64,000 nucleotides of DNA, from the NCBI GenBank assembly GCA_947247005.1, contig OX365962.1, positions 3,011,201 through 3,075,200 on the forward strand, read 5' to 3'. Of the stretch, positions 49,601 to 60,291 are shown piece after piece. The translations under genes were made by a program, and so were the position numbers. The notes under the pieces are model-generated. The model searched no databases. It had not been told where the DNA came from and saw nothing but the letters and a program-made list of their open reading frames with translations. The stretch is from Spisula solida (lineage: Eukaryota; Mollusca; Bivalvia; Venerida; Mactridae). Positions within the stretch are counted from its first letter, which is position 1. Each line of letters starts with the position of its first letter.

Positions 49601-52600
49601 TGTGTTCACGGGGGAAGTATTCATCTGATTGCTCTCAAACATGTTCTCGTTTGTGTAAAACTATCGACAATGTTCCAACATGTGCTATACATGACGGTGC
49701 GTGTGTTAATGGGTGCAGCAACGAGAGTGTGTACGGTTCGCAATGCCAGCATTCCTGTAGCATTAACTGCACTAATACACAATGTAACTGGCAAACAGGA
49801 CACTGCTCACATGGATGCATAGACAACCAGTATGGTAACGTATGTAACATTGCATGCAGCCATACCTGCTCCATTCCTGACCTTGGATCTCGTTGCTATG
49901 ATACCAATGGAACGTGTGTTGACGGATGTGTGGACGGTTACTATGGAAACAAGTGTGATGGCACGTGTAGTCAACATTGTGTCAATATCACATGTGAACA
50001 GTTTACCGGATCTTGTCTACATGGGTGTCATGGTGGATATGAAGGAAATAACTGTATGATCGGTAAGTACAAATCTTTACTGTCAAAGTATGCATTGTAT
50101 GTATTATTGATACAATTCCTTTAAGTTTTTTTTATATCGAAAATAGAATGTAACCGCCAAACACGAATAACATTTAATGTATATTCATTAAAATACGACG
50201 TTTCGCCCAGAAGGTTTCTTCAGGTACGATACCAACACTTGTGTATATTGTAAAAAAAAAATTTAATAGTATCAAACTTATCAAGCTAATGGTTTGTTTT
50301 CAGTTTTTTTTAATAAACATTTTATTAAACCCGTAATAAAAATATATGTTATAAATGTTTACATAATCATCACGCCAGCAGTTAATGAGGAATTCCTAAG
50401 TACAAGCAGTGTCACATTGAAAACAAATGGTACGATACGAACACTCGTGTATTGTAAAATCAATGATTTGCGTTGGCAATAAACTTTCGTGGATTTTTGT
50501 AAAAATACGTTTTTCTGAGGTTGATAATTCGTGGAGAGCAACACATAGAAGAGCAAACCTGGGCGTCCTGTCAATACTAAGCTATTAAATTTCGTTGACG
50601 AATTCAACCAAGAAATCAACGAAAATTTATTTCCTAAGAAATGTATCGTTCAACGTTAGGAATTGTTTAGGGTTTAATTAAGTACATGTATCACATTATC
50701 ATGTGACCACATTAATCTCGTTTTACCATTCATGTTTACATGTATATGCTACTTCCTGAAAGTTGTCAATATCTGTTTTGCTATTTGGTACTTATGCATT
50801 AAATTTGTCATGCACTGTTTTGTAATGTTCTTTGTATGTAATACAAAATGTATCTATATAGATATACATATATAAATGTAAAATTGTGTACGCATGGACA
50901 CAGTGTACTATGTATATATGAATATATACTGTTAAAACTATATATTGTGTAGGACTGTTCCTTTATTGTTTTTATGAGAAGCCGTTTAATAGTTCATTAC
51001 TTATTATAATGGTTACGTCAGTCAATGAATTCAGTAAACTTGTTTAAACCCGCAACAATGACTAGTTTGATGGTATCTTTATAATCTGAAGTTGTATTTC
51101 TAGCATCGTCGCAAGCTGCGGACATGACCGTGTCGGTTGTTGGAGGCGTATGTGGGCTCATACTTATATGTCTTATAGTCCTGGTGATCGTGTTCGTTAT
51201 AAAAAGGTAGAAATTACAATGTATATACATATGATCCTTTACAGGGCCAAAATAAGCCATACATGAACCTTTTCCTTTTATGGTAAGCCGTAGAAGGTAT
51301 ATAACAATTTACTTTATACAATAATAGTGGAGTATAGTGAAACATAACGGGTATTTTAACGATTTATTATAATCAGACTAGTTTCGGCTAGACACTTAAC
51401 CTTTATCATGGCCAAAATTTATACAGTTTAAATTTTCGAAGTATTAAAAAAGGATGTTTTATCACTCGAATGTTAATACAGTAAAGTTCCTCTAGTAAGA
51501 CCACTTTGATTATTTTCAAATCATGCAGATTTTTGCCAGTTTAAGGTCACAAAGTCTTAAATTTAGAACAAAACATGTCCGCTAATAAGACCGATTCGTT
51601 ATTAAGACTGGTCTTATAAGCGGAACTTCACTGTAGTAAGCCGTAGATGTTTATATATATATTTTTTAACGTTTTTATTTTCATAAGAATGTTTATAAGA
51701 TTTACCTAGTACCCCGGTAAGTAAATAGACTAAATAGTGTAACTGTTTAAACACGCAGTATTACCAATACGTACAAAAATAATGTTTTATATACAAACTG
51801 TATTGACTTTCAGGCGTCGAGCCAAGAATTCAACAAGTACAGCACAGGAGGCTGTGGCGTATGCTGACATACCACAGGGTGGAGATGGTAGCGGTTTGGA
51901 AGATGAATGTAAGCATTTTGATTGGTTTAAAGTAGAAGCTTCCCGACGATTCAAACAATTCGATTGGTTAAACTGTGTAGTCCGTTAAATTCAAACATCG
52001 TTAAATTCAAATATTTCGATTGTTAAACTGTATTGTCCGTTAGATTCAAAACTTTTCGATTGGTTAAACTGTGTCGTCCGTTAGATTCAAATAGTTTGAT
52101 CGATTTAAAATAGATGTCCGTAAGGTTCCAATATTTTGATCGGATTGAAATAGATGTCCGTTAGGTTCAAATATTTTAATTGGTTACACTTAATTAATAT
52201 AAGAGTAAAGGGTGTTATGGCCTATGCATGTATTCATGGTGTATAAAAACTGTGGAAAATGAATTGCATGTTAGTCAACATGGGTCTATGACCTTAAGTG
52301 AGTCTTAACCAACTTCATAGTATGATTAATATATCTATCTAGCTAACTTTAAGATGATAATATAGAATATTATGTTAACTTAGCAAATTATAGACGATAA
52401 CTATTTGTTGAATATCTTAATATTCAGTTGTTTATACATATAACAGGAAGTCAGTTGTTGAAACTTTCAAGTTGAAGCATATATATTGGCTACTACATGT
52501 AGAAGCAAAACAGGGTCCAAGGTTGCAACTATCTGTAATCACATCAATATATTAGTTTCCGTCGACTCAATTTATCATTAGACGTTTAGTATAAATTTTA

Positions 52601-55600
52601 TATACAACTAACTAGATAAACGTCCTGGGTACTAATACTAATTTGTGTAAAATAGGTACAGCTTATTTAGTTAGGCAAGCCACTTAAAGGACAACCATGT
52701 TATATTATAACATAGTAATCGAGTAAAAGCAATACCTTATCCACTAATTCATACAAAAAAAGAAGTTAAGTTACCAATTTTCTAGGGCTGCTTTCAGCAG
52801 TTCAGCCATTCAGCCACCCTTTGACATTTAAACTTCCCCTGTTCATTGGGCTACCTATGGAAACTTACGTTCGAGTCTCCCTGGTGAGACTATTTCTCTC
52901 CTGGTGGGTGTGCAGCCAACATCGATCTTCGGCGCCCGGGACTATCGAACATGTTCAGACACAGCCCTCACAGGTACCAATTCACACCTTGGTCGAGTGG
53001 AGCATGTGGGTTATTCGTGCTCAGAGAAATTAAGCAGTGGTCCAGCTCTAGGCCACCGCTCCCCACTGACTATCATTTTAAGAAACTAATATTAGTAAAC
53101 CACATTGACTGAGACTCTGATCCTATGCTCGTTCAAGTCTAACTACTGTTGTAACTAGGTCATTCAGCGTAGGCATTCCGTCTTTTGTTTGCTGAAACTA
53201 TTCCATTCAGCTTTTTAACAGCTAGGACTAGAGCGGATTATTTTTCTTGTTCGGCAGTGTGTTGGGTACTTCTTCTTTTTTAGGATTTCTAACAGCTAAA
53301 ACTATGCATAATGCAAAAATGTAGTCGTTTTACTGTGGAAATCGGGTCATTCAGCTAGGGCATTCAGTCTTTTTGGTTGCTTAAACTAATGGTTCATTAT
53401 ACTTTTCGACAGCTTGGACTTGGGCGGATCTTTACTTGTTTAGTTGGGCATTGTGCCTTGTGTGTTTTTAATGTTTTCTGTGCTCGGCTGGTTAAGTTGA
53501 TTGCTGCCTTCCCTGTCTGACTTAATATTATCTTTTTGGTGCTGCAAATACTGGCCTTTGTTTACATGTTGCTGCTCTAAAGAAGTGAATTTTATACAAA
53601 TATTGGCCAAGGTTAATTTTGAAGGTTTTTGTTAAAGAGAGGGTGTTTTCTATACATAGGGCTGCTATGGAGAGGTTGCAACTGGGTCATTCCATTTTTT
53701 ATGTCGCCACCGTAAGGGCAGGCATATAGATTTGTTAAAGATGAAACTAGGTCATGTAGTTTTTTTACAGGTGAAATTCTGTCATTTTTATGGCTAAAAC
53801 TATATAACCGAATTATATTGTTTTTTACTTTCGACTTTTTGACGGTTGAAACTTTCAGCTTTAAGCTTCATTTTCTCGTTTAGTTGTGTGTTCGGCATTG
53901 TGCCGTGTAATTATGGTATGTGATGTTTTGGATTTCTGACAGCATTATGGTCGTTTTGCTGTGGAAACTGGGTCATTCAGCTAGTAATAATGTTTTATAC
54001 TTTTCGACAGCCTGGACTTGGGCGGATCTTTGCTTGTTTAGTTGGGCATTGTGTCTCGTATGTGTTTTATGTTCCTGTGCTCGGTTGCTTCAGTTGGGCA
54101 TTGTGTGTTTTTAATGTTTTCTATGCTCGGCTGGTTAAGTTAAGTGCTGCCTTCCCTGTCTGACTTAGTATAATCTTGTTTTTATATTTTGTGCTTGGCG
54201 GCTGTTGAAGTTGAATGCTGCATTCCCTGCCCAGTTTTTCTATAAGAATTTTGGTACACATGAACCATCAATTGCCCTGACTTAATCGCCTGTGTACAAC
54301 ACGATTGGGCAAGTGAAGGGCTTCAACATAAATAACGAGTCGTTCGAATTGCCTCTCCTTTCATTAGTCTCTTCCACTCTACGTATAGCGTAGCATGGGA
54401 AAGCTAGGAAGACAGTTCAAAACAAAATAGCGACGTCAGTGAAGACAGGATGCGTTCGATTATCGACCTCTTCCGCTTATTCTTAAAAATATCTTCACTG
54501 CTCGGTAGATACCAAACGAACCTCGGGATCATTTTAGCATATTACACAGACCAAGTATTTAAGCTATGGAAGCTTTCAGGAAAGTCCAAATACAAAAAAT
54601 GTATATAATGCATAAAAATGTCTTTGAACTAAGTCACTAGTTGTACATGAACTCATAATTATATACGCCAACTTATGGTACTTGTATTTGATCTTTGGGA
54701 GAGATACTGTTGAAACTTTGCGTCCGCCTTGAAATTCAGACAGTAAGTATGTAAGTGGTGTTTCAATATCTAGAGGAAGTAACCGATTTCAATGAGATGT
54801 ATAAATGATAATTACCGGAAATTGATCGTCAAGCGAAACTTACTACAATGTACAGAGTTGATCGAAGTTATAAAGAAGTTGTACTGCTCTTTATAATCAG
54901 AATGATAATGAATTATACAGTACAGCCTCTCCAGCACGGTCCTCTGTAGAGCAACAATCTCTCTTTAACAACACATTCAAAATTTCCCTTAGCAGATATT
55001 TACGATACATTTAACCTCTATAGAGCTGCAACCTCTGTACAGCTTCCAAAGTGTGTTGCACTACAGAGGTAGTACAGTATGAGTAACTTTACGTTTGTAA
55101 CACATAAGTTATTCATACTCGTATATCTGACCATGCCGGAGGGACAAAAGTTCTAACTTTCAATGGGTAGTTTATACAGAATGTGTTACTCTTTCGCTTT
55201 TAAATACAAATGTAAATGATGCATTATAAAAGCATTTACTTTTTCACATCTGCACGTACAAATAATCACTATTTGGTTAGCTTTGATACATTACACCTTA
55301 ACACCCGCTCAGAGATTGTGCAGATTTTGTACAAGGCAATTGGTCGAAGACGAAACACACTTTTTAATCGTCTGTCCGTTTTACAATCAATTACGAAACG
55401 AATCATTCCAAGACATTTTTAATGAAATTTATTATAATATGGCTGATGAAAACAAATTAAAACACTTAATGAATAAATACCCAAGAAAGGTTGCCAAATA
55501 TTTAGTTAAAGCTTATCTTAAACGAAGAAATTATACCTATCTCTAAATACATTGTATATATTTTCTTTTTATTTATATTTATTTGCCATGATGTTTTGTT

Positions 55601-55724
55601 CATGTGATAACATGTTAATATTGTAGTTTGATAGTGACTTATAGGTCCATTGGGCCGGGTGTATGTATTATATGTTTTATATGTTTGTTGTACATATTTA
55701 CACAGGTCACTTTAATAAACAATA

Positions 55725-55760
<36 letters not shown>

Positions 55761-56538
55761 TAAACTAATCATTGATTGGTTAGTTGTGACACACCTTTAT
55801 ATATATTGCTCACTGATTGATTGGTTTTGACACACCTTTATATATATTGATGACCGATTGGTTGGTTTTGACACACCTTTATATATATTGATCACTGATT
55901 GGTTGGTGGTGAAACACCTTACATAATTATGCTGATCACTAATTGGCTAGTTGGGGCATAACCTTACATTAACTGATCACTGATTGGTTAGTTGTTGCAG
56001 ATCTTAAAATAAAAAGATCACTGATTGGTTAGTTGCTGCAGATCTTAAAATAAAAAGATCACTGATTGATTAGTTGTCTCATAACTTTACAATTAATTGA
56101 TCACTGATTTATAAGTTGTGACACAGCTTCACATATAATGTATTGATCACTGATTAGTTGGTTTTGACACACCTTCGCTTATAATAATCCAGTTTATATT
56201 GTGTAAATACTACCCCTGTTTATATTTTTTAAGGTCCAGTGTACGCTACCCCAAACAAGAAAGGCAAACCGGCAAACAAACTGGAGGAGAAAACAGCAAC
56301 TACCGGCATTGCGCTGTCAAATCTCCAATCCCAAGCATCCGCTGTTCCTGATGACGTCACGTCCGATTCTGTATACGTCAACACGCCTGCACGAACGCCA
56401 CCAAGGATGCAAAAACCAAAACGAAGCAAAACCCGTGATTCGTCAGCAGACAAGACAGTGGCTGTCTTACACGATGAGGAACGTGCTAACAGACAGTCGA
56501 CAACGATTCTTGAAGAAAAACTAGAGACAGATGATGAC
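46606..56538 (+). CDS. Gene B: larger MEGF10/Draper-like cysteine-rich receptor with ITIM-like tail (gene model, 3' end uncertain)
   Basis: Certain coding exons: 46606-46663, 47396-50062, 51104-51206, 51814-51908 and 56234-56538. Phases agree (1,1,2,1,0) over 1076 codons. Order: signal peptide (1-19), CxxC/furin-like repeats (about 20-405), EGF/laminin-type repeats (about 405-905), transmembrane helix (about 918-941), then a tail with VAYADI (Y959), VYATP (Y978) and VYVNT (Y1022). The last exon ends in phase 0 and its stop is not certain. A 36-nt exon at 60727 would give 1087 residues but lies inside a transposon-like element. Reading through the donor would add 25 residues and stop at 56611-56613. 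By family a cell-surface engulfment or recognition receptor; the tail suggests signalling different from gene A. Confidence 0.82.
46664..47395. other. Gene B intron 1
   Basis: A 732-base AT-rich intron. A short inverted repeat (aaataacgtcat and atgacgttattt) is at 46863-46900. It lacks the 43-bp repeat found in gene A. Confidence 0.65.
47396..50062 (+). CDS. Gene B exon: single-exon cysteine-rich ectodomain
   Basis: This 2667-nt exon is open throughout and encodes about 889 residues. It begins VPYYCACPDGQFSW. The N-terminal part is collinear with gene A (the YNCDDSNCKQCSTR and ICYDGYY blocks are nearly identical) and has several near-identical CSxCSATNxCT modules at 47880-48240. The C-terminal part has many MEGF-type EGF units (CxxGxxGxxC: GFHGVGC, GMTGIYC, GYHGKTC, GRRGFKC, GYYGNKC, GYEGNNC) typical of MEGF/SR-F proteins. 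It ends ATC G|GTAAGT. At 49244, inside the exon, the coding bases TGTGAGTG match the gene A donor in position and phase. Shorter open frames on other frames here are shadows caused by the Cys/Gly-rich codons. Confidence 0.93.
50063..51103. other. Gene B intron 2, nothing recognised
   Basis: AT-rich with no family repeat identified. The intron-retaining reading would stop at 50122-50124, after adding KYKSLLSKYALYVLLIQFL, a mildly hydrophobic end. This could be a truncated form but is probably not used. Confidence 0.5.
51104..51206 (+). CDS. Gene B exon: transmembrane helix
   Basis: After tatttctag the frame reads ASSQAADMTVSVVGGVCG then LILICLIVLVIVFVIKR. This is one long hydrophobic helix ending in Lys-Arg. 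Phase 1 in and phase 2 out, as in gene A. The donor is AAAAAG|GTAGAA, weaker than the others. Confidence 0.86.
51477..51635. mobile_element. 159-bp MITE with tacagt inverted ends
   Basis: The left tacagtaaagttcctctagt and the right inverse tacagtgaagttccgcttat match well and continue to aagacca. It lies in gene B intron 3. TA at both ends suggests the Tc1/mariner group. Confidence 0.7.
51814..51908 (+). CDS. Gene B exon: tail segment with VAYADI (ITIM-like) motif
   Basis: Follows gactttcag and ends GAAT|GTAAGC, 95 nt, phase 2 to 1. Reads RRRAKNSTSTAQEAVAYADI then PQGGDGSGLEDE. V957, Y959 and I962 fit the ITIM consensus (V/I/L/S)xYxx(V/I/L). It could also act as a hemITAM-type YxxI site. The intron begins with a degenerate tandem repeat (51916-52190). 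Confidence 0.82.
51916..52190. repeat. Degenerate tandem repeat of about 45-50 bp
   Basis: Units have cgattggttaaactgt, gtccgttagattcaaa. The repeat starts eight bases after the donor at 51908. Confidence 0.7.
52191..53130. other. Gene B intron 4, left part
   Basis: AT-rich until 52800, then a GC-richer stretch (52860-53080) with ggtcgagtggagcatgtggg and gagaaattaagcagtggtcc. This might be a Pol III-derived element (see rejected items). No coding exon seen, although an unrecognised exon between 51908 and 56234 is possible. Confidence 0.45.
53140..54185. mobile_element. Two partial copies of the gtctgacttaatata family
   Basis: 53140-53525 and about 53690-54180 both end in gcctTccctgtctgactta-like sequence and share gacagc.tggacttgggcgg and gctcggctggttaagtt. 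Together with 22794-23518 and 40335-40608 they define a family of at least four copies. Confidence 0.65.
54910..55082. mobile_element. MITE-like inverted repeat
   Basis: The left tacagtacagcctctccag and the right inverse tactgtactacctctgtag match in about 14 of 19 bases over a 170-bp span. The ends resemble the tacagt MITE at 51477. Confidence 0.5.
55216..55760 (+). mobile_element. 5'-truncated LINE: reverse transcriptase C-terminal end and (ttac)n tail
   Basis: The frame to 55546 contains LCRFCTRQLVEDETHFLIVC then PFYNQLR, a C-x2-C...H...C motif typical of the C-terminal end of mollusc and other invertebrate LINE polymerases. It ends NYTYL and a stop at 55544-55546. A 3' UTR with aataaa and an (acttacttactt) tail follows. 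The reverse transcriptase core is missing. Confidence 0.75.
55755..56185. repeat. Degenerate tandem repeat of about 45-60 bp
   Basis: Units read atcactgattggttggtttt, gacacacctttatatatatt, about nine units. It ends about 50 bases before the acceptor of the YVNT exon. Confidence 0.75.
56234..56538 (+). CDS. Gene B exon: long cytoplasmic tail with YVNT (Grb2-type) motif
   Basis: Follows ttttttaag and ends GATGATGAC|GTAAGA, 305 nt, phase 1 to 0. It begins CPVYATPNKKGKPANKLEEK and contains DSVYVNTPARTPPRMQKPKR. YVNT has Asn at +2 (Grb2 SH2 preference) and is followed by a Pro/Arg-rich stretch that could bind SH3 domains. The end is acidic (LEEKLETDDD). No counterpart of this exon is seen in gene A. 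If the intron were retained the frame would stop at 56611-56613. Confidence 0.85.
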
Positions 56539-57045
56539 GTAAGAATTGTTTCGTTTTTATTTCATAATTGCGCATCAAGTTATTATCAACATCCAGAGAC
56601 TAAAGCTATTTGAATGGTTATAAAACGAAATTCTTATAGTTAAAAGTTCTTAGTAGCTTGCCTTTTGTATGGCTCACATCGTCTAAAGCATCAGTGGTAT
56701 CTAGGAATGCTGCGTACGTAACATAATTAAATTCGTTATAACTTGCAAGTGTTTCCTGTCAGTTGAATGAGACAGTTATTGACCCAAGGTGCTTTGGTAT
56801 TCGTTTTGCTGACCATTAGGAAACATCTTGTTGTAAAGAAAGCATCATTTAGCAAGTATGTTATTTTATGAAATTTTTTAATTTGGAATAGTTAAATTCG
56901 GACTTTCTTTCCGAAATTTGTTTATGTGAATACATAGTATAAGTTAATGAAGCATTTAAATTGTCAACAACAATGATACATCTGCGAGTTTTGCAAATAA
57001 ATAGTATCTGCTTCAACATAAATGCCAAATAGCTAACTGACAACA

Positions 57046-58345
57046 TGAATTTCTAGATATTTTTGCTAGATGGCTGACTGACAACATGAATTACTAGATA
57101 TTGTTGCTAGATGGCTGACTGACAACATGAATTACTAGATATTGTTGCTAGATTGCTGACTGACAACATGAATTACTAGATATTATTGCTAGATGGCTGA
57201 CTGACAACATGAATTACTAGATATTGTTGCTAGATGGATGACTGACAACACGAATTTCTAGATATTGTTGCTAGATGGCTGACTGACAACATGAATTACT
57301 AGATATTGTTGCTAGATGGCTGACTGACAACATGAATTACTAGATATTGTTGCTAGATGGCTGACTGACAACATGAATTACTAGATATTATTGCTAGATG
57401 GCTGACTGACAACATGAATTACTAGATATTGTTGCTAGATGGATGACTGACAACACGAATTTCTAGATATTGTTGCTAGATGGCTGACTGACAACATGAA
57501 TTACTAGATATTGTTGCTAGATGGTTGACTGACAACATGAATTACTAGATATTGTTGCTAGATGGCTGACTGACAACATGAATTACTAGATATTATTGCT
57601 AGATGACTGACTGGCAACATGAATTACTAGATATTGTTACTAGATGGCTGAATGACAACATGAATTACTAGATATTGTTGCTAGATGGCTGACTGACACC
57701 ATGAATTACTAGATATTGTTGCTAGATGACTTACTGACAACATGAATTACTAGATATTGTTGCTAGAGGGCTGGCTGACTGACAACATGAATTACTAGAT
57801 TTTGTTGCCAGATGACTGACTGACAACATGAATTACTAGATATTGTTGCTAGATGACTTACTGACAACATGAATTACTAGATATTGTTGCTAGAGGGCTG
57901 GCTGACTGACAACATGAATTACTAGATATTGTTGCTAGATGGCTGACTGACTGACAACATTAATTACTAGATAGTGTTGCCAGATGACTGACTGACAACA
58001 CGAATTACTAGATATTGTTGCTAGATGGCTGACTGGCAACATGAATTACTAGATATTGTAACTGGATGGTTGACTGACAACATAAATAACTAGATATTGT
58101 TGCTAAATGGCTGACTGACAACATGAATTAATTGATATTATTGCTAGATGGCTGACTGACAACATGAATTACTAGATATTATTGCTAGATGGCTGACTGA
58201 CAACATGAATTACTAGATATTATTGCTAGATTGCTGACTGACAACATGAATTACTAGATATTATTGCTAGATGACTGACTGACAACATGAATTACTATAA
58301 TTATATTGATGCTAGATTACTGACTGACAACATGAATAGCTATAT
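57046..58345. repeat. 41-bp minisatellite, about 31 units
   Basis: The unit is gctagatggctgactgacaa, then catgaattactagatattgt and t. A variant (ggatgactgacaacacgaat) recurs 205 bases apart (57236, 57441), that is five units, so part of the array grew in five-unit blocks. Confidence 0.93.
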
Positions 58346-60291
58346 CTGATTTTGTCCTTACTCGTCAACTTTAATAATAATCAATCATTAGTCATCACAT
58401 CACATTATACGTCATTTTCTAAGAGGTCATTTTCTAAGGGGTCATTTTCTAAGGGGTCATTTTCATGCAGAGCTAGCAATTTTGTACGTAGTCTGTTTTT
58501 TGTGACTTTCGCGAGCGCTTATTTCTCCCCTTTCTGTTACATGCTGTCTTCCATGTCAGGTATGTTATTATATTTTGGCATGTACGTACGTATGCTTGTT
58601 AGTCCCCTACCGGTTTTTGACCGGATGGGACTATAGGTTTGCCCTCTGTCCGTCCGTCCGTCCAAAATCTGGATCCTGACTGGTATGTGTATAGGGGGAA
58701 ATAAGGGGATTATGCGACAGAAGAAGTGAAAATATGCCCAAATCTGGATCCTGCATTTGTACTTTACTTCTCATTGTCATTCAAAACATGTGCAGGTATT
58801 TGTATTTCACTATGACACAAACGCGCTACATTGACAGGGGAACACAAATATAACACAATAATCATATTGCAAATATACTCTCATATACATGTATACTCAT
58901 ATTCCTATAAGGAAGTTTCCTGGTTCCGTTTTGACTTTAAGTAGGCGGTTATATCTTGTTCAAACCCTTATCCTGCACGTGCTAGTCTCGAAATGACTCA
59001 CATACCGGGAAAATAAACTTAAGATTAAACGCAGATAAACTCGTTCCGCGAATAAGACCAAATTGATTAGTTTAAACACGTATGAACAGTAAATAATAGT
59101 TCTTATAGCCCTTGTTCTCCAACATGTTTGACAACAAATGCATGAGCTTTTCGGTGCGAAAACGTCGCTTAAATTCGTTATTTCTGACGTTGTTATGACC
59201 CGGGCACTATAGTAATGTGATAAAAAGCATCCGCCGTAGTCTATGAGATCAATATTTCTTAAACTCGTCACGCTAACAAACAGAGGCACAAAGTAGTGCA
59301 ACGGCTACTGTGTGTTTCTGTATTGTCAAATACAAAAGATTGACTATGTTTTAATCGAAATAATAAATCGGTACTTGTTTTATCTATATTAAAGCACGAT
59401 CGCTTGTTCGGATGTGTATATTTAACTAATTACTACGCATCCGATCTCGTGACCATGAGATAAAACACAGGGACATATTAATATTGTTTAATGATGTTGC
59501 TACAAATGTAGTTTATACTGGTTCATTTTACTATACGGAGACAATTTTATACCATGGGTATATTTTAAACTTTGGTAATCCAAACACGGACTCGTCTTCT
59601 GAAAAGGGAGGCATGCTTTTATACTGGGTATCTATCACAGCTGCAAAAATCAACGTGCTTATTTAATATATCTCTGGATTAGTCCACAGTTTAAAGTACA
59701 ACAGTATGCATAACCTAGAAATTCACTTATATTATAACATTTAAAAAATAAACAGACACTTTTATAAATAATTAGACTATTTCATTAAAAAGAGTACAAT
59801 TTATACACATTTATCAATACATGACAATTGTATCAAAAGGTAAAATGCTATTCATCAGTTAGAATACAGTGTATAGGATATTTATCAATTACTATACATA
59901 GACAATTATAGAAATAAAAAGACAATTTTATCAAATAAAATAATGTTTTGACAATTATTGCAATAAATTACAAATTTATCAATTATTAGACTATTATAAA
60001 ATCAATCATCGAAAGTCTCAGCAGTCAATGAAAAATATCAATGTTGATTATCTTCTTGGATTAATTTAGTATCAATTATCGACACGTTTATCAAATAAAT
60101 GACAAATTAATCAATGGGTAGACTATCTTATCAATACCAGTTACCATTATCAATATGAACTTTATATCATTTATAAATAATTTTATCAATATACATTTCT
60201 TTATATGAGCTCCACTGTGCGATTTCCAACCTCTTCAAAAAACAAGAAATATCTTTAAAAAAGATAAACAGCGTTAATATAGCAGATAAAT
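58346..60291. other. AT-rich DNA between the 41-bp array and the right-end element
   Basis: cattttctaaggggt is repeated three times near 58415-58460. At 58600-58670, agtcccctaccggtttttga, ccggatgggactatag and ccgtccgtccgtcc form a repeat seen widely in bivalves (recognition only). No coding exon identified. Confidence 0.5.

Noticed and set aside
47366..50059. Alternative-frame and minus-strand open frames inside the gene B ectodomain exon (also 19886-20758 in A)
   Set aside because: Shadows of the Cys-rich coding frame, whose splice phases and family features are consistent.
52860..53080. 5S rRNA-like or Pol III-like stretch (gagaaattaagcagtggtcc)
   Set aside because: Only one short block resembles the 5S internal promoter; the rest does not align by eye.
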